DNA of 64,000 nt from Branchiostoma floridae (lineage: Eukaryota > Chordata > Leptocardii > Amphioxiformes > Branchiostomatidae): positions 12,977,304 through 13,041,303 of the forward strand of contig NC_049981.1 of NCBI RefSeq assembly GCF_000003815.2, read 5' to 3'. How positions within the stretch are numbered: position 1 is the stretch's first letter; every line of letters begins with the position of its first letter. Positions 14,101-26,268 of this stretch are shown piece after piece. Under the pieces are notes generated by a model, which was not told the DNA's origin, did not search any database, and saw nothing but the letters and a program-made list of their open reading frames with translations. A program made the translations under genes and the position numbers.

Positions 14101-15535
14101 AAGTGAGTTTTACAAAACGTATTCAGGTGCTTTTGTGTCATATTACCTGGATGTCTGACTGACTGACTGAGAAAGTTTTAGTATGGACAAGGGGGTTAAG
14201 TCTTTTTCTATTTACTTTCTTTCCTGTTTTCCAAAGACACTATAAATGTGATTGGGCGAGACTTTCAGGTGCAGTTAAGCTTGTAAAAGCTGTACATTTA
14301 TACATATAAACAGTGCTTTACCGAACTTTACTATGTGTCCCATACAGGAATCCCGGACAATGAAGAGAACACAGTACTGATCCAAGCCGCTAGGACGGGG
14401 AACGTGGCTCTCATCTCCAAGCTCATAGCACTCTTCAAACGGTTCCGCTTGGACGTGGATCGCGCTAACCTTCAAGGTACGGTTAGGAACGCGATGTCAG
14501 GAATCAATACAAATATCTACGACAGTGTTTATTCATTTGAACATATTGTAAGTTTATATTGCCATGAGTTTTCAGTCCTCGGTTGTTGTTTTTCTACCAC
14601 CAAACGTTAACTTTTATAAAGAATCAAAACGTCTGTTTCCGACAGGTATGACGCCGTTGATCCAAGCGGCAAAACTGGGCTACATGGACTGCTGTCGGGT
14701 ACTTGTGTGTGAGGGGAAAGCAAACGTCAGCCTGCGGGACCATATCGAGTACCAGACCGCCCAGCAGTACGCCAGTGAAAGCACGAGAGCACGGACACCA
14801 GATCTCCTCTTTCTCTCACCTGTTGTCAGACGAAAGGCAGATGCAAAGAGAAATCGTGTTGCTAGGGGGCGCAAGATCCTCTCCGAACTCGCGCTGCACG
14901 ATCATAGTCACGAGCAGGTGAAGGTCACGAAGTCTGCCGAAGCTGACGTCGGCGGTCTGTCGGGAAGTTTCGAGATCTGCCATCGGGACGTTCCGTTGCG
15001 GAAACGCCCGGAGTTGGTGGATTTACAGAGCAGCGTGGTGTGGCAGATGAGTAGAAAGATCCTGCCGAGACTAAAGGAGATAGAAGAAGGGACGACCGTA
15101 TCAGACGACGAGGACGATGAAGAGTTCACGGGCGACTTGAGCGTGCGGAGACGATCGCTATCTATGTCGTCCTTCTACGAATTCAAGAAGGTCCAAGGAA
15201 AGTTTGCCACCCCGGGTTCCCCTTCGAGTAGCGGAGGGACGTCACCATCGAACAGTCCGCCTCAAAGCAATACACCTGAGCTCAAACGTGCCGCGCTAAA
15301 AGCAAGTGCCAATGCAAGGGGGGTTCGATTCCCACCAGTTAACGCACACAGGACAAACACATCGTCTCCCAAACCTAGTCCAACACCGGGTCGATCGGGA
15401 CGTACCCTGGGTGCCAGGGCGCAAGCGGAGGACATCCCGGCAAGATCACCGAAACCTTCGCCTAAAAAACTATCTCCAGGCTCAAGACAGTCAGACAAAA
15501 GATTGAGTGCCATTCCACCCTACCTTTTCAACTAG
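11114..15535 (+). CDS. Ankyrin-repeat protein, ANKRD33/ANKRD33B-like, four coding exons
   Basis: Exons 11114-11479, 11914-12091, 14348-14476 and 14646-15535 join in frame through GT-AG introns (phases 0, 1, 1) to give about 520 residues. The ATG at 11114 opens a His-rich N-terminus (HRHSHTNHHH) followed by a basic, low-complexity segment. Ankyrin repeats follow: MKNGNFEALKGLVEED and GQTPIMR at the end of exon 1, LGRTALAHACIKEREEVVW in exon 2, NTVLIQAARTGNVALISKL in exon 3 and GMTPLIQAAKLGYMDCCRV across the exon 3/4 join. The C-terminal half is disordered, rich in Ser/Pro/Lys, with an acidic run (SDDEDDEEF) near 15105. The repeat spacing and the extended helix after the LIQAARTGN repeat resemble vertebrate ANKRD33/33B, which act in nuclear transcriptional repression in photoreceptors. 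That assignment is inference. ANKRD34-type proteins are the main alternative. The exon chain itself is solid. Confidence 0.85.
12585..12669. repeat. Two-copy direct repeat, 47-bp period
   Basis: The segment beginning AAGGACGTTTTGTAGGTC at 12585 recurs at 12632 with few changes, in intron 2 of the ankyrin gene. A smaller doublet, ATAATGGGTACCGC, lies just upstream near 12500-12530. Both look like local slippage or unequal exchange. Confidence 0.8.
13148..13178. repeat. Poly-C tract followed by CA repeats
   Basis: A run of cytosines directly followed by a short CA dinucleotide repeat, in intron 2 of the ankyrin gene. It is simple-sequence DNA and its length is prone to sequencing error. Confidence 0.8.
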
Positions 15536-17552
15536 CCTCACAATGATGTTAGCAATGTATAATCAAGTTCCTAAGTCAGTGGATATTACAGTGCATTTTA
15601 CACAATCAAATCAGGACGGGGGATACAGATGTAGCCACGTTTCGGGATCGCATTTTTTCGCCTCTGCGCCACCTAGCGGCCAGAAGTATGTAGTTCCATT
15701 CATAATCGCCTTAGGACGGTAGTGTAATGACTATATAAACGTTGGCAGGCACTTTTGGTTGTGTAGGAAACAAAAGACAAAACCTGGTATAATTTGTAGC
15801 ATTCATAACCAAAACGAAATGACAATGCTCAAAGATGTGTCCAGCCCGACAATGCGGTTCTATATAAACTGTTTCGCTGATTTAAACTGAGCTTTGTGTT
15901 AAGGCATAAACCAGAGGTACATTATGAACAAGCGGAATAGTTGATGTATAAATGAGTAACTTTGGTGACGACTGTATAAATAAAACTACAGCATTTTTCT
16001 TGCAATTAACATACTTATATAAAGGCTTAAAGTCTACTGAAAATCTTTGGGTTATAACAATAACCATACATGGCAAAGCCAAACAATGGAAATGAGATTT
16101 GATTTTTTTTCCAGCTTTTGCTTTGATTAATTTATGACATTGGGGGATCAGAACTCATGATTGTAAGCATGATTATTGTAATACAAGCATTGATACAAAT
16201 GTAAGAAACTGTTGCACTGTAAATAGTATAATGATTAAGTTACGACATATCTGTGTAGTGAAGTGCCTACATTGTGGTAGCATCCTAAGGTATGCTATTT
16301 AAAGTAATTCAGAAAGTGTATGTCCAGCTACTAAAGCAATGTACAGAATAACATATTAGGCTATGATCAACCTTCCTTATATATACAAATCCATATCCAA
16401 TACATGTTATAATTTTAAAACCTGTATTACATGAATACGTGAATAATTTCACCAGGTTGATACATGTAAATCATTGTTCCGTGTAAACAACTAAGCGTTT
16501 TGTTCAAGCCAACATCTAAGTGACTGTCTCATATCTTCCCCAGGGCAAATTAGTATTACCTGGGGAATTCTTTGTGTACAATTAGTACAATAACTTTTCT
16601 ATCTTGTACATCATCTTGTATCACCAAAATCAGCTCCATTGATACAAACGTGTCTGCGATGTTATGCCTATAACGTCACATGCATGTCGTTATTGTAGAA
16701 TTTTTAAAAATCTTTACAGTGACTTAGACTTTTTTTACCATCCATTTTTTTTTTAAATTTCAATCGCAAGCAGATACGCTCTTTAAAATATTCTGCCGTG
16801 ACAAGTCATACCATTACAATATTCAGGGTCTTACAAATGTATGTTGCTTCAGTAGAAATTGTTCAGAAACAAACATTATTACTGCTATATGTAAGTGTTG
16901 CTGGACTGATTACATATCAAGTTTGAGAGACGCGTACGGCGACTTTTGCACCAAAGTGTTGCAATCTACTGAACAATGCAACTAGTACATGATAATATGT
17001 AATAGTTCAGATTGAAGTATTGTTAATTTATTGCTGAATGTTATGAATACACATGTACGTGTGGCGTGATATTGTACCCCACTCAATTCCATACTGATGA
17101 CCATATTGATGATCATATCAGCCATACATATAGTGTACGGATGTTTCTCAATTGAATAAAAAGAAAGTAATGTCAGCTCCCAATGGAATCTCTTAATAGT
17201 AATTCACCTCAGAATGGTAAGTTTATACATATCAAGCTACTAAATAAAGTCACAAAATGTATCTAATGTGCCGTTGTCTTCATTTGTGTGATGACAAAAT
17301 ACTCAATTTTACAACGATTATGGGTAAATACCAGCTGTTTTCAAATACCAGCAATTTTCAAATAGTCGAGGTACAGAATGGACAACTATGCAAAGCTGTG
17401 AGTCCAAAGGATAAGGGTTTGATCCCCACTTGGCATTACTGGTTGGGGGTAATATTAGTCTATTACGATGGAGGCCCGGTGTAGGGGTCAGCTTCAGAAG
17501 GATTACTCAACGAATTTCAGTGATAAAGAACGAATATTCTTACATTACAGGT
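15536..17552. other. 3' UTR of ankyrin gene and gene-free DNA
   Basis: No coding exon is recognisable. Candidate poly(A) signals for the ankyrin gene are AATAAA at 15979-15984, 17155-17160 and 17243-17248. The first is closest to the stop codon (about 440 bp) and is my preferred 3' end. The rest is AT-rich without visible structure. Confidence 0.5.
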
Positions 17553-18045
17553 GGGGCCGCGTAGCACAGTGGTAGTGTATTCGGCCCGTGACCGAGAGGT
17601 CGCCGGTTCGAATCCGCATGCCGTGTTGCCGGTCTTGTGCCCTTGGGAAAGGCACTTTACACGACTTTCCTCACTTTACTCAAGTGAAAAATGAGTCGTC
17701 CCTCGGATAGGACGTTAAATGGAGGTCCCGTGTATGGGGAGAGTCATACCCTATGCACGTTAAAGAACCCGCCACATGTGCGAACATCCACCCGAGCGGA
17801 TCAAACCATTCCGGCCAAAATAGGGGTAGGGAATCTCCCGAGCAGCCCTCGTAACCCCTGCTTCGCCTATTGGGTCAGTTAGTCCTCACTCATAGTGAGC
17901 AATTGGGCTGGTCTCAATCATGATGTTTCTGACCTAGGGCGAAGAGTTGCTGTTACAGTTCCAATCATATAACCCGTAACATTGAGTGGCCTTCAGGCCT
18001 TGTTACGAGGTGACCATTGAGTAAAAAAAAAAAAAAAAAAAAAAA
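17553..18045 (+). mobile_element. tRNA-derived SINE with poly(A) tail, apparently full length
   Basis: The 5' end is tRNA-like with a Pol III A box (TAGCACAGTGG at 17562) and a perfect B box (GGTTCGAATCC at 17605-17615). A central domain follows that begins GGCACTTTACACGACTTTCC and contains TCACTTTACTCAAGTG, the segment around GGATAGGACGTTAAATGG, and CACGTTAAAGAACCCGCCAC. This core is shared by a SINE superfamily widespread in invertebrates (MetaSINE type, from memory). The element ends in a run of more than 20 A at 18023-18045. The intact boxes and long A tail suggest a fairly young insertion. Target duplications are not clear. A diverged fragment of the same core lies at 48953-49045. Confidence 0.85.
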
Positions 18046-18126
18046 CATACTGTGTATTTTGTTGTCTTCTAAATCATACTTCTACGTATTACGCAATATC
18101 TAAAATTATAAATTCTTTTTAAAAAA

Positions 18127-18206
18127 ATCGGCGAAAATAACACAACTGTGCTGCAGTGAACGAACCCCGCGGTGCCGCACCGGTGCAGTGAGATACCACC
18201 TTTACC
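18127..18206 (+). mobile_element. Fragment related to the right end of the 1249-bp inverted-repeat element
   Basis: The sequence starting TCGGCGAAAATAACACAACT and running through CAGTGAACGAACCCCGCGG to the GTGCAGTGAGA stretch matches, with substitutions and a gap, the right subterminal and terminal sequence of the element at 21522-22770. It therefore appears to be a diverged terminal remnant of the same family. Confidence 0.6.
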
Positions 18207-18334
18207 CTTTTCAAAAAGTGATGATGGGTTCTCGATGTGCTGCTCTCCTCAAACTCGAAAGAAACCTAAGCAGACGTACGCATTTTCACATGAGTGGAAT
18301 GAGGTATGAAATGCCCTTTCAAAGGCACAACATT

Positions 18335-18405
18335 GGGGTCTGGTGGGGATTGGAACCAAGAACCTTTAGAGTTCAAACGACCATACCCACAGGCCTCAGG
18401 ATAGT
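18335..18405 (-). mobile_element. tRNA-like fragment (SINE head remnant)
   Basis: Read on the minus strand, a B-box-like GGTTCCAATCCCC follows an A-box-like CTGTGGGTATGGTCG at about the normal spacing. It does not fold as a tRNA, because the T-arm and acceptor arms do not pair, so it is best explained as the head of an old tRNA-derived SINE. Confidence 0.4.
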
Positions 18406-18699
18406 TTGATAAGAAAGTCAACTTTGAAAAGTTTGTGAATGCATTTTTTGTATGAATATTGAAATGGCTCACACAAACAGAACAGGATGCAAGATATCTT
18501 GTCTTAACATTTACATATTTTGGTTATATCCATTTATATCACGTCAATTTGACTTCTGACAAAAATGTAAACTTTGATGAATGGCCTTACTAAGACTAAG
18601 AGGAAACTAGTAACCAATGAAACTTGCCTGGCCACGTGTTTTCTTGTTGCTGATCACGTGCTCTCTGTCTTCTTAAGATCTTGGACGCGTGTCCCCTCA

Positions 18700-19290
18700 C
18701 GTAACAATCGTTCTAGAACCCCAAAACAGTACGCCGTCAGTGACGTCACGTTACGTCACGGCGCAACACATCGCAGCCATCGTGACCTTGAAGAGAAGAC
18801 GTCTACGTCGTATCTCTTAATCATCGCCGCGATTTTCAGAGAAAGCTCAATAAAGATTTGAACTTTTCTAACCGTTCTTTTTACAGCGCAGTGTTCGAGA
18901 CCACAGGACTTCAGGTGAGACCCTCATTTTTTGTTGTCTTATTGTTATCTATGAAAAATATACATATAGCGTTACATATGTAGATAACCGTTATAGTAGA
19001 TACAGATATTGCTGCGACGCGCTGTCGGGACGTACAACTGTGTTATCGAACGTGAGCATGATACTAGTAGGTAGATACATAGATGTTTTGCGCTTGTTAT
19101 GCGAATCAAAGTCTCGAAAATCGCAATTTGATGAAGAAATATGTGGTATTCTGAACTTCTAAATGTGATAGAACAGCGAGCGCGGCGATTGGGCAGGTGT
19201 AAGAAACAAGGTGCTGTGCCGTCCTGTTACGGTAGGTGGCGCTACACGGCGACACACCGGCGAGAGTACAGATAAACAGGTGTTCGACTA
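18700..19290 (+). repeat. Partial third copy of the CRE-bearing repeat unit
   Basis: This segment aligns with the first half of the two full units at 19825 and 23013. It shares TTCTAGAACCCCAA, the CRE block, the GAAGAGAAGACGTC segment, the branch-point/acceptor/28-nt/donor block and the later TTACGGTAGGTGGCGC motif. It is more diverged than the two full copies are from each other, and parts are deleted. Confidence 0.7.
18741..18914 (+). promoter_or_regulatory. CRE block plus splice-bounded 28-nt segment, copy 1
   Basis: TGACGTCACG at 18741 is an exact CREB/ATF palindrome, followed by a second ACGTCAC. Downstream, TTCTAAC (branch-point-like), a pyrimidine tract and ACAG at 18883-18886 precede 28 nt that end at a GTGAG donor at 18915. 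I infer a promoter and a micro-exon. No encoded protein was found. Confidence 0.4.
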
Positions 19291-19997
19291 ATGAACGCTG
19301 TAAGCGATTAATAACCTTTTTAACAGCCCATTTTGTACTTGAGTACTCAATAAATACATTGAGCGAATTCTAAGAATAGAGTGGTATGTATACATTTAAC
19401 CATAAGGTAACACGGACATCCGCACGGACATCAATTTTCATCCGTTTCCCCGTTTCCCAAAAAAGAAAAGAAAATTAGAATCATACTGTAGACCGTACGA
19501 CGAAGCTCCAAAAAGGAGAAAATATAAATCGTGAACTGCAAAAAGATATCTGAAAATTGTCTTAGAGTTTTTAGAAAGCTGGAAATGTTATTCGAGCCCC
19601 GAGCCAAGTTTTCCAAAGTCGACAAAGATTTGAAAGAACGTTGGTAACGTTATAGCATTTTCTGTGTGTCCAGTCATTTATTTAACTTTCGAAATCCTGG
19701 CCAATAAGATGAATTGAAATTGAATGAAGACCTTTATTGTACAGTTTTGCCCAACCGAGCTAAGTACAGGTCACACTGAGTTCAAGTGACTTGAAACGTC
19801 ATTAACTTGTAGCAAATCCTTAGTACCAAATCCTTCTTTTTTTCAATCTACCCACTAGATTTGCTTCATATATATGAAACAAAACATCCCCGATTTCATT
19901 CAGGCATTAAAAACATTCAAATTGGAACGCCCCCCCCCCTCCCCGCCACCTAAAGCTGTTCTAGAACAAAAACTCCATCGTCACTACTTAACGTCAG

Positions 19998-20187
19998 TGA
20001 CGTCACGTAACGTCACAGTTCAAGCGCAACAAGAGTTGTAAACAGATCGTTGCGAGTCACCTTGAAGAGAAGACGTCTTCGTCGCATCTGTCAAGCTTCA
20101 CCGCGATTTTCAGAGAACCTCAATAAAGATTTGAACCTTTCTAACCGTTCTTTTTACAGCGCAGTGTTCGAGACCACAGGGCGTCAG
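19998..20187 (+). promoter_or_regulatory. CRE block plus splice-bounded 28-nt segment, copy 2
   Basis: TGACGTCACG at 19998-20007 is followed by a second CGTCAC. The 28-nt segment 20160-20187 is preceded by a TTCTAAC branch-point-like motif, a T-rich tract and ACAG, and is followed by GTGAG. The arrangement is the same as in the other two copies. Confidence 0.4.
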
Positions 20188-21521
20188 GTGAGCCCCTCAT
20201 TTCTTGTTGTCTTGCTGTTATCTATGGAAAATGTACATATAGGACATATAGATATAGGCACTGCGAGCAGGCCCGCTATAAGCATGTTGCTGCGACGCGC
20301 TGTCGGGACGTACAACTGTGTTAGCGCACGTCATATTTTCAGCACGTAACCACGAAAGTAGTCGGTAAATCCGTGGGCATTTGTGGCTCGTTAAAGAAAT
20401 CAGAGTCGTGAATACCGTTAAAAGAAGTACTAGTATACAGTGCAAAGAGCGATCCATCTAATTGTTATATTCATAATTGCGAGCGCGATTAACGTTGAGT
20501 ACATTAGCAGGCGTAGAAAACATCAGCGAAGATCAACCAACTCAAGGTAGGTACAACTCGTGAGGGTTGTGAAGTCATATGTAAGTAATAGATATTCATT
20601 ATATAGGATATGAGGGATTGAATCACTAGGTTAAGTTTTGCGTTTCAGGTTGACAACATAAGCTGCAGTGCCGTCTTGTTACGGCAGGCGGCGCCACATG
20701 GCGACACTTTGCGATGAGAGCCGTTGCTCTAGAACAATGTTTGGCGTTCCAGAGAAAAATACATTCAAGCGGTGTCTCCGTTTGAATACCGTATAGTGGG
20801 GTGCTATCTCATTAATTCATTAGCAAAAGAAGATTTAGTTCTTCTTCTAAGGAAATAATGAGATAGAAGGTACAAGGAGGATATATCATATACTAGTAAC
20901 CCCATTAAAGGGTAACAGTTACTACTTGTATCTTATCTTCTAGTGCAATAATGAAATAGATAGTACGCTATCTCATTAATTCACTTGTAGAAGATTGAAT
21001 TGATTGACAAACGCGATAGAATACGTCTCCGTTTGTACAAATTGTTTTCACAGGTTTAGTTATGTTTAGTTATCTAAACCACCAGTACTAATATTTTCAA
21101 ATACAAACTTTGATACCACGAAAATTATATTCATTTGGTGTTAACGTTGTAATTTGAACGACCAATGCAGTTTTCATGCAGTTTTCGTAACAACTAGGAA
21201 TTCATCTTATTTGTAATGATCAAAGTCCATCCCAAAAAAGGAAAAGGGCTAAATGCAGTACGTTGAATAACTAAAAGACGTACACACTACTTCCAGGTCC
21301 ACAGACCCTTTTCTTTAAACGCGTGTAAAGGAATTCCCAAGGTTTTTTTGAAGATGTCATATTATCAGGATAAGGACACGTCGTATTTTGCTGGAGAAGT
21401 ACATCTCTGACCTACAGTAAATATAAGCCACTGGCAAGAGAATTATTGCGCACGTCGCTATATACTAGTAATCATACATACAAAGATCGTTGCAAGTTCC
21501 ACGAAATCCATCCAGCACTTA

Positions 21522-22770
21522 AGGTCCCCCTCTCACTGGACGTGGGGCACGCTTGCGGCATTGCTGCGTTCGAAAACGCAGATGTACCCCACGGAACCTA
21601 GAGGTGCCCCGCGAAACCTAGAGGTGCCGCAAGGAAACCTAAAAGTGCCGGTTGCAAGCGCGATGTTTTTTGGAAAGTTTAAAAATAACGCAAGTGGCAA
21701 GATGCCCCAACGGTGCCCCCAACAGTGCCCCAACAATGCCCCCACGGTGCCGCCACCACGCCCCAAACAGTATCGAGGATATATTCTGCCTATTTTACAC
21801 CAAGAATCAAAAGTAAACATCCTTTTATCACCGAAAAGCTATTTTGGATGCATTTCTAATAAGTTTACAGCGGTTTTCGATCCAGTTACAGCATTGCGAA
21901 TTCCACAAAACTTACATTGTATCCGTATTCAGAGTTAACTTAAAACTTAAAACATCTTTTGATTTATTTAATGGAAAGTAGGTCAGTATTTTATACTTGA
22001 AAACAAAAAAATAAGTAACTGGTTTATCGATTAACCTACGGATGTAGAGAAAAAGACTATGGTACAACGTTCAAAATGAAATAATTTATGTGAGATGATA
22101 ACGTTTGCTTTTGAGTTTGCGTTATAACGTTACAAGCAGTGTAATCATTGCTGGTAGGCTGCCGCCGATAAAATACAAAATTGCAGTTATTCGGATCCAT
22201 GGGCCATATTTTTCTCACTTTTTACAAATATGATAGACTTAGACATCATCAATAGGCTGGCAAGCCATCCGCCGACAATGAAAATACAAAAAAGTATGAA
22301 ATATCAAACATTTTCATTTCAAAAATTTGCAAAATTGGTCAAGAAACATCAAGGAGCTTGATATCGATAAACATATAGACATACATCATTACACGTAACG
22401 TTACATGGTGCAAAACGTACACATGGAGTCAAATCTGGTATATGGTTCGTGTCTGTTCATTCGGGTCATTTCCTTTACTGTAAAAGTCTTTCAAGGTTAT
22501 TTATAGCATATGCATAATATAAGTCATTATCATAAGGGAACTCTTTTCATTATAAATCTCATTTTTGGGCATTCTCGTCATTTCACAGTGATTTTTCATA
22601 AATTGACAACGCTGCAATTGTCAATAACATGTTAATTTAGTCTAGAAACGCAAAAGTGCCGCACGTCAGTGTGAGTGCAAGACAAAATCGGCGAAATTAA
22701 CACAACAGTGCCGCAGTGAACGAACGCAGCAATGCCGCAAGCGTGCCCCACGTCCAGTGAGAGGGGACCT
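21522..22770. mobile_element. Non-autonomous DNA transposon with about 50-bp near-perfect TIRs (PIF/Harbinger-like)
   Basis: The left end AGGTCCCCCTCTCACTGGAC at 21522 is the inverse of the right end, which finishes GAGAGGGGACCT at 22770. The inverted match continues for about 50 bp through GGGGCACGCTTGCGGCATTG and differs by one C in the run near the tip. TTA flanks both ends (21519-21521 and 22771-22773), a 3-bp target duplication typical of PIF/Harbinger elements. The homologous site in unit B near 26636 lacks the element, which is paralogous empty-site evidence. No transposase is recognisable. A 125-codon frame at 21561-21938 covers GC-rich repeats resembling the TIR and is probably not a gene. 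Confidence 0.85.
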
Positions 22771-23179
22771 TTACTTGGAATGGACGTTTTTAGACCTGAA
22801 CGTTTGACACAATTCCTATTAGAGTCTTCATGTTTTTCTCCGTCTAAAACGAATAATTTCCACCGAACAGATTGTATACAATTACTTGTTATCCTACCAA
22901 AAATATTGAGACAATTAACCTTACAACTATCCATTAACCCGTAAACTAGTAACTTTCATTTCTTCAAACACTTGGTATTTCAATTTTGCCTGCGAACCTA
23001 ATTGATTGCCAAATTCTTCTTTTTTTCAATCTACCTATACTACATCAACTCAATTTATATAAAAACGAAATATCCACGATTTAGTTCAGGCATCAAAAAC
23101 TTTCAAATCGGAACGCCCCCTCCCTGCCGCCTAAATCTGTTCTAGAACCCCAACTCCAAACGTCACTCCTTAACGTCAG

Positions 23180-23365
23180 TGACGTCACGTCACAGTGGTA
23201 GCGCAACAAGAGTTGTAAACAGATCGTTGCAAGTGACCTTGAAGAGAGGACGTCGTCGTCGCATCTCTCAAGCATCGCCGCGATTTTTAGAGAAACCTCA
23301 ATAAAGATTTGATCTTTTCTAACCGTTCTTTTTACAGAGCAGTGTTCGAGACAACAGGGCGTCAG
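23180..23365 (+). promoter_or_regulatory. CRE block plus splice-bounded 28-nt segment, copy 3
   Basis: TGACGTCACG at 23180-23189 is an exact CRE palindrome. The 28-nt segment 23338-23365 follows TTCTAAC, a T-rich tract and ACAG, and precedes GTGAG. The segment length is the same in all three copies even though neighbouring bases differ. Confidence 0.4.
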
Positions 23366-24262
23366 GTGAGAGCCTCATTTCTGTTGTCTTGCTGTTATCT
23401 ATGGAAAATGTACATAGAGGACATATAGATATAGGCACTGCGAGCAGGCCCGCTATAAGCATGTTGCTGCGACGCGCTGTCGGGACGTACAACTGTGTTA
23501 GCGCACGTCACATTTTCCGCACGTAACCACGAAAGTTGTAGGTAAATCCGCGGGCATTTTTGGCTCGTTAAAGAAATCATAGTCGTGAACACCGTCAAAA
23601 AAGTATACAGTGCAAAGAGCGATCCATCTAACAGTGATATTCATAATTGCGAGCGCGACGAATGTTAAATCTCTTAGCAAGCGTAGAAAACAATAGCGAA
23701 GATCAACCAACTCAAGGTAGGTACAACTCGCGAGGGTGGTGAAGTCATATGTAAGTAATAAACATTCATTATATAGGATACCAGAGATTAAATCACTAGG
23801 TTAAGTTTTGCGTTTCAGGTCGACGACGTAAGCTGTAGTGCCGCCTTGTTACGGCAGGTGGCGCCACATGGCGACACTTTGCGCTGAGAGCCGTTGCTCT
23901 AGAGCAATGTTTTGGCGTTCCATAGAAAAATGCCGTAGGCGGACGAATCATCGATTCGTCAGTGTCTCAGTTTGAATGCCGCGTGGTGTACTAAAGGAGC
24001 GCTATCTAATTAATTCACTAGCAATAGAAGATTTAGTTCTTCCTCTAGTGAAATAATGAGATAGAAGGTACAAGGAGGATATTTCATATTATATGACCTC
24101 CTTAAAGGGTAACAGTTACTACTTGTATTTCATCTTCTGGTGAAATAATGAAATAGAAGTACGCTATCTCATTAATTCACTTGTAGAAGATTGAATTGAT
24201 TGACAAACGCGATAGATTGCGACTCCGTTTGTACCAATCGTTTTACAGGTTTAGTTTTGTTT

Positions 24263-26268
24263 TTATCACGCAAAAGAATGAGAGAGGAATCTAGTTTCAG
24301 ATACGCACACAGACAGTAGGATATGTGTAAATATGAAACATCCATATCATTATGATCGTATTACTAGTGGGCATTCTACTTTACAGTGTACACATTGAAA
24401 CAGAGATGCATGTGAATTTATCACCACCTTAATTGCAGTAATAGGTTGTAGAAAGAAGTACTAGGCCAAAGCAAGTAAATTTTGTGGATTTCTGATAACT
24501 TCGGGACAAAAAAAATTTTACCATTTAGCGATGGTAAACATATATAAAGACATGTAAAAATATGTCGTAAACGTCTATCAGTCATATGGCAAAACGTCAT
24601 AGTGTAATGAGTCACGTTGTCTTTGGTTTCCTGGTGGTATATCTGTGGAATGTGTTACACCAATCAATTTTTTACGTACATTTGATATTTAAAAAGTACT
24701 TAGAAACACAATCGCAAAGTCATTGCCGACTGGTATGAGATAGACGTTAAGCAAAGAAACGGACTTTTGTTCAGTTATTTGAGTCATTGCGATCGAGTGC
24801 TTAGGTCACAAAACATTCAGCCTGAAAGTGTTATCAAGAACCACCATTGTTAACTAATCAACGAACATTTTTTTTGATACGGTGAACCTCTGTATTTCAT
24901 TTCTTTTACATATACACGTATCAAATGATAGTTTTTTACGCCCGTTTTTTCCGTGAAAGTATTATAAAGCTACCGGTTCGCAGAAACAGACGGATGAGCC
25001 TCGGTGTTGTTGTTGTTGTTGTTTTTGCCATAGAAATGCTCATCTTATTCTGTTAGATAAGTCTAATGCTCACACGAGTGTCACTGCAGCTGTGTTATTG
25101 AATACAGAAATAAAAGCCTTGTTGGTTGTGATACAATTCTATTGTCTCCAAACTTGAAAGTATGGTCATCTTGCTTTTTGCGCACTTTTTTTCGACCGCA
25201 CGCATTAAATTTGGAGCTTGCTGAAAGCGTCATCCGTAAAAATTACTTGCTGTGGCCTTATAGTTTCTCTTTTATTCAATCAAAAGAGAACGTATTTTGT
25301 GATATTGTAAAAACGTAAACCTGGAAGTCTAAATGCCTTATAATAACGTTTACTCTTGATTAGATATTTTGATGTACACACACTTGAATCATGTAACAGT
25401 TTTTATGTACACTTCCCTTTATGCTTTTTACACCATGTGTTGAAGGACTACAATACTGCTCATTGCTACACTGTACCCATGTACATCCATTGTGTATCTG
25501 AGTGTTCGTAGATATGTTAGAGAACGCGCAATTGCAAGTACTATGTTTTCTTCTCTCTTAATCTTCTTTGCCTTGTCCAGACGGAACTTGTAGTGGATTC
25601 GAATCAATCTAGACCTCGTGTATGATAAAACACTAAAAACGATTAATTTCTTTTTTCTATATCTTTACCCCTAAACCTGATATAAGAAAGGTCAGCCTTC
25701 ATATTAGGGTATAGATTTTAACTATTGATTGTTGTAAAATATTTTGTTGAAGAGCGTTTATTATCTAAATTCCGCACATCAACAGACAGCAGTTTGGGAA
25801 AGATTAAAGTCTTAGTTCTTATTCTGCGCCAAACTAGTATTGAATTAAGAATGAGTTGTCTTATCAGAGAGATCGGCACAGTCTTAAACAAATCATTGGG
25901 TGTACATTTCTTACCCATAAGACCGAGATGTTTTCACCAACTTAATGCTTGGGACAATTTCCAGCAAATCAGTGCTCGGGTTTGGTTATCATATTAAAGA
26001 TACCTTTTATGAGGCAATTTCCATCCAACGTACAAAGTCCATATCTCTAAAATAATGAGCTTATATGCTGAATTATGTCGATAACTAGCAAATAGTTAAC
26101 CTTAGTGTGAAGTTTCTGTTTCTAATCTTATTTCCAGTAAATAGTACTGAAGTTTACTCATATAAAAAGACCGGCAAGATTTTTTTTCAAATACTTACAA
26201 AAAAGGTACGGACGTTTCCCGTCATGAAAGTTAGTCGATACAACAACGTTCAATCATTCCCATCTAAA
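24263..26268. other. About 2 kb of DNA interrupting unit B
   Basis: This sequence is absent from the corresponding position of unit A, so it was inserted into B or lost from A. I see no terminal repeats, no recognisable protein and no clear target duplication. It contains a short GTT microsatellite near 25006-25022 and is otherwise AT-rich. Confidence 0.45.

Larger units (their letters stand above)
19825..23012 (+). repeat. Tandem duplication, unit A (about 1.93 kb plus a 1.25-kb insertion)
   Basis: Unit A aligns with unit B from the CTTCTTTTTTTCAATCTACC boundary, through the CRE block, the TTACGGCAGGCGGCGCCACA motif, the CTATCTCATTAATTCAC motif and the GTTTAGTTAT region, to the GACCTACAGTAAATATA and CTTACAACTATCCATTAA segments. 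Without the 1249-bp insertion at 21522 its length is about 1.94 kb, matching unit B once its own insertion is removed. The orientation is direct, so this is a tandem segmental duplication rather than an inverted pair. Confidence 0.75.

Noticed and set aside
17381-17425. Another tRNA-like B box (GGGTTTGATCCCC)
   Set aside because: No A box at the right distance and no SINE body follows.
21561-21938. 125-codon ORF inside the Harbinger-like element as a transposon protein
   Set aside because: It translates TIR-like GC-rich repeats and has no Myb, DDE or other recognisable motif.
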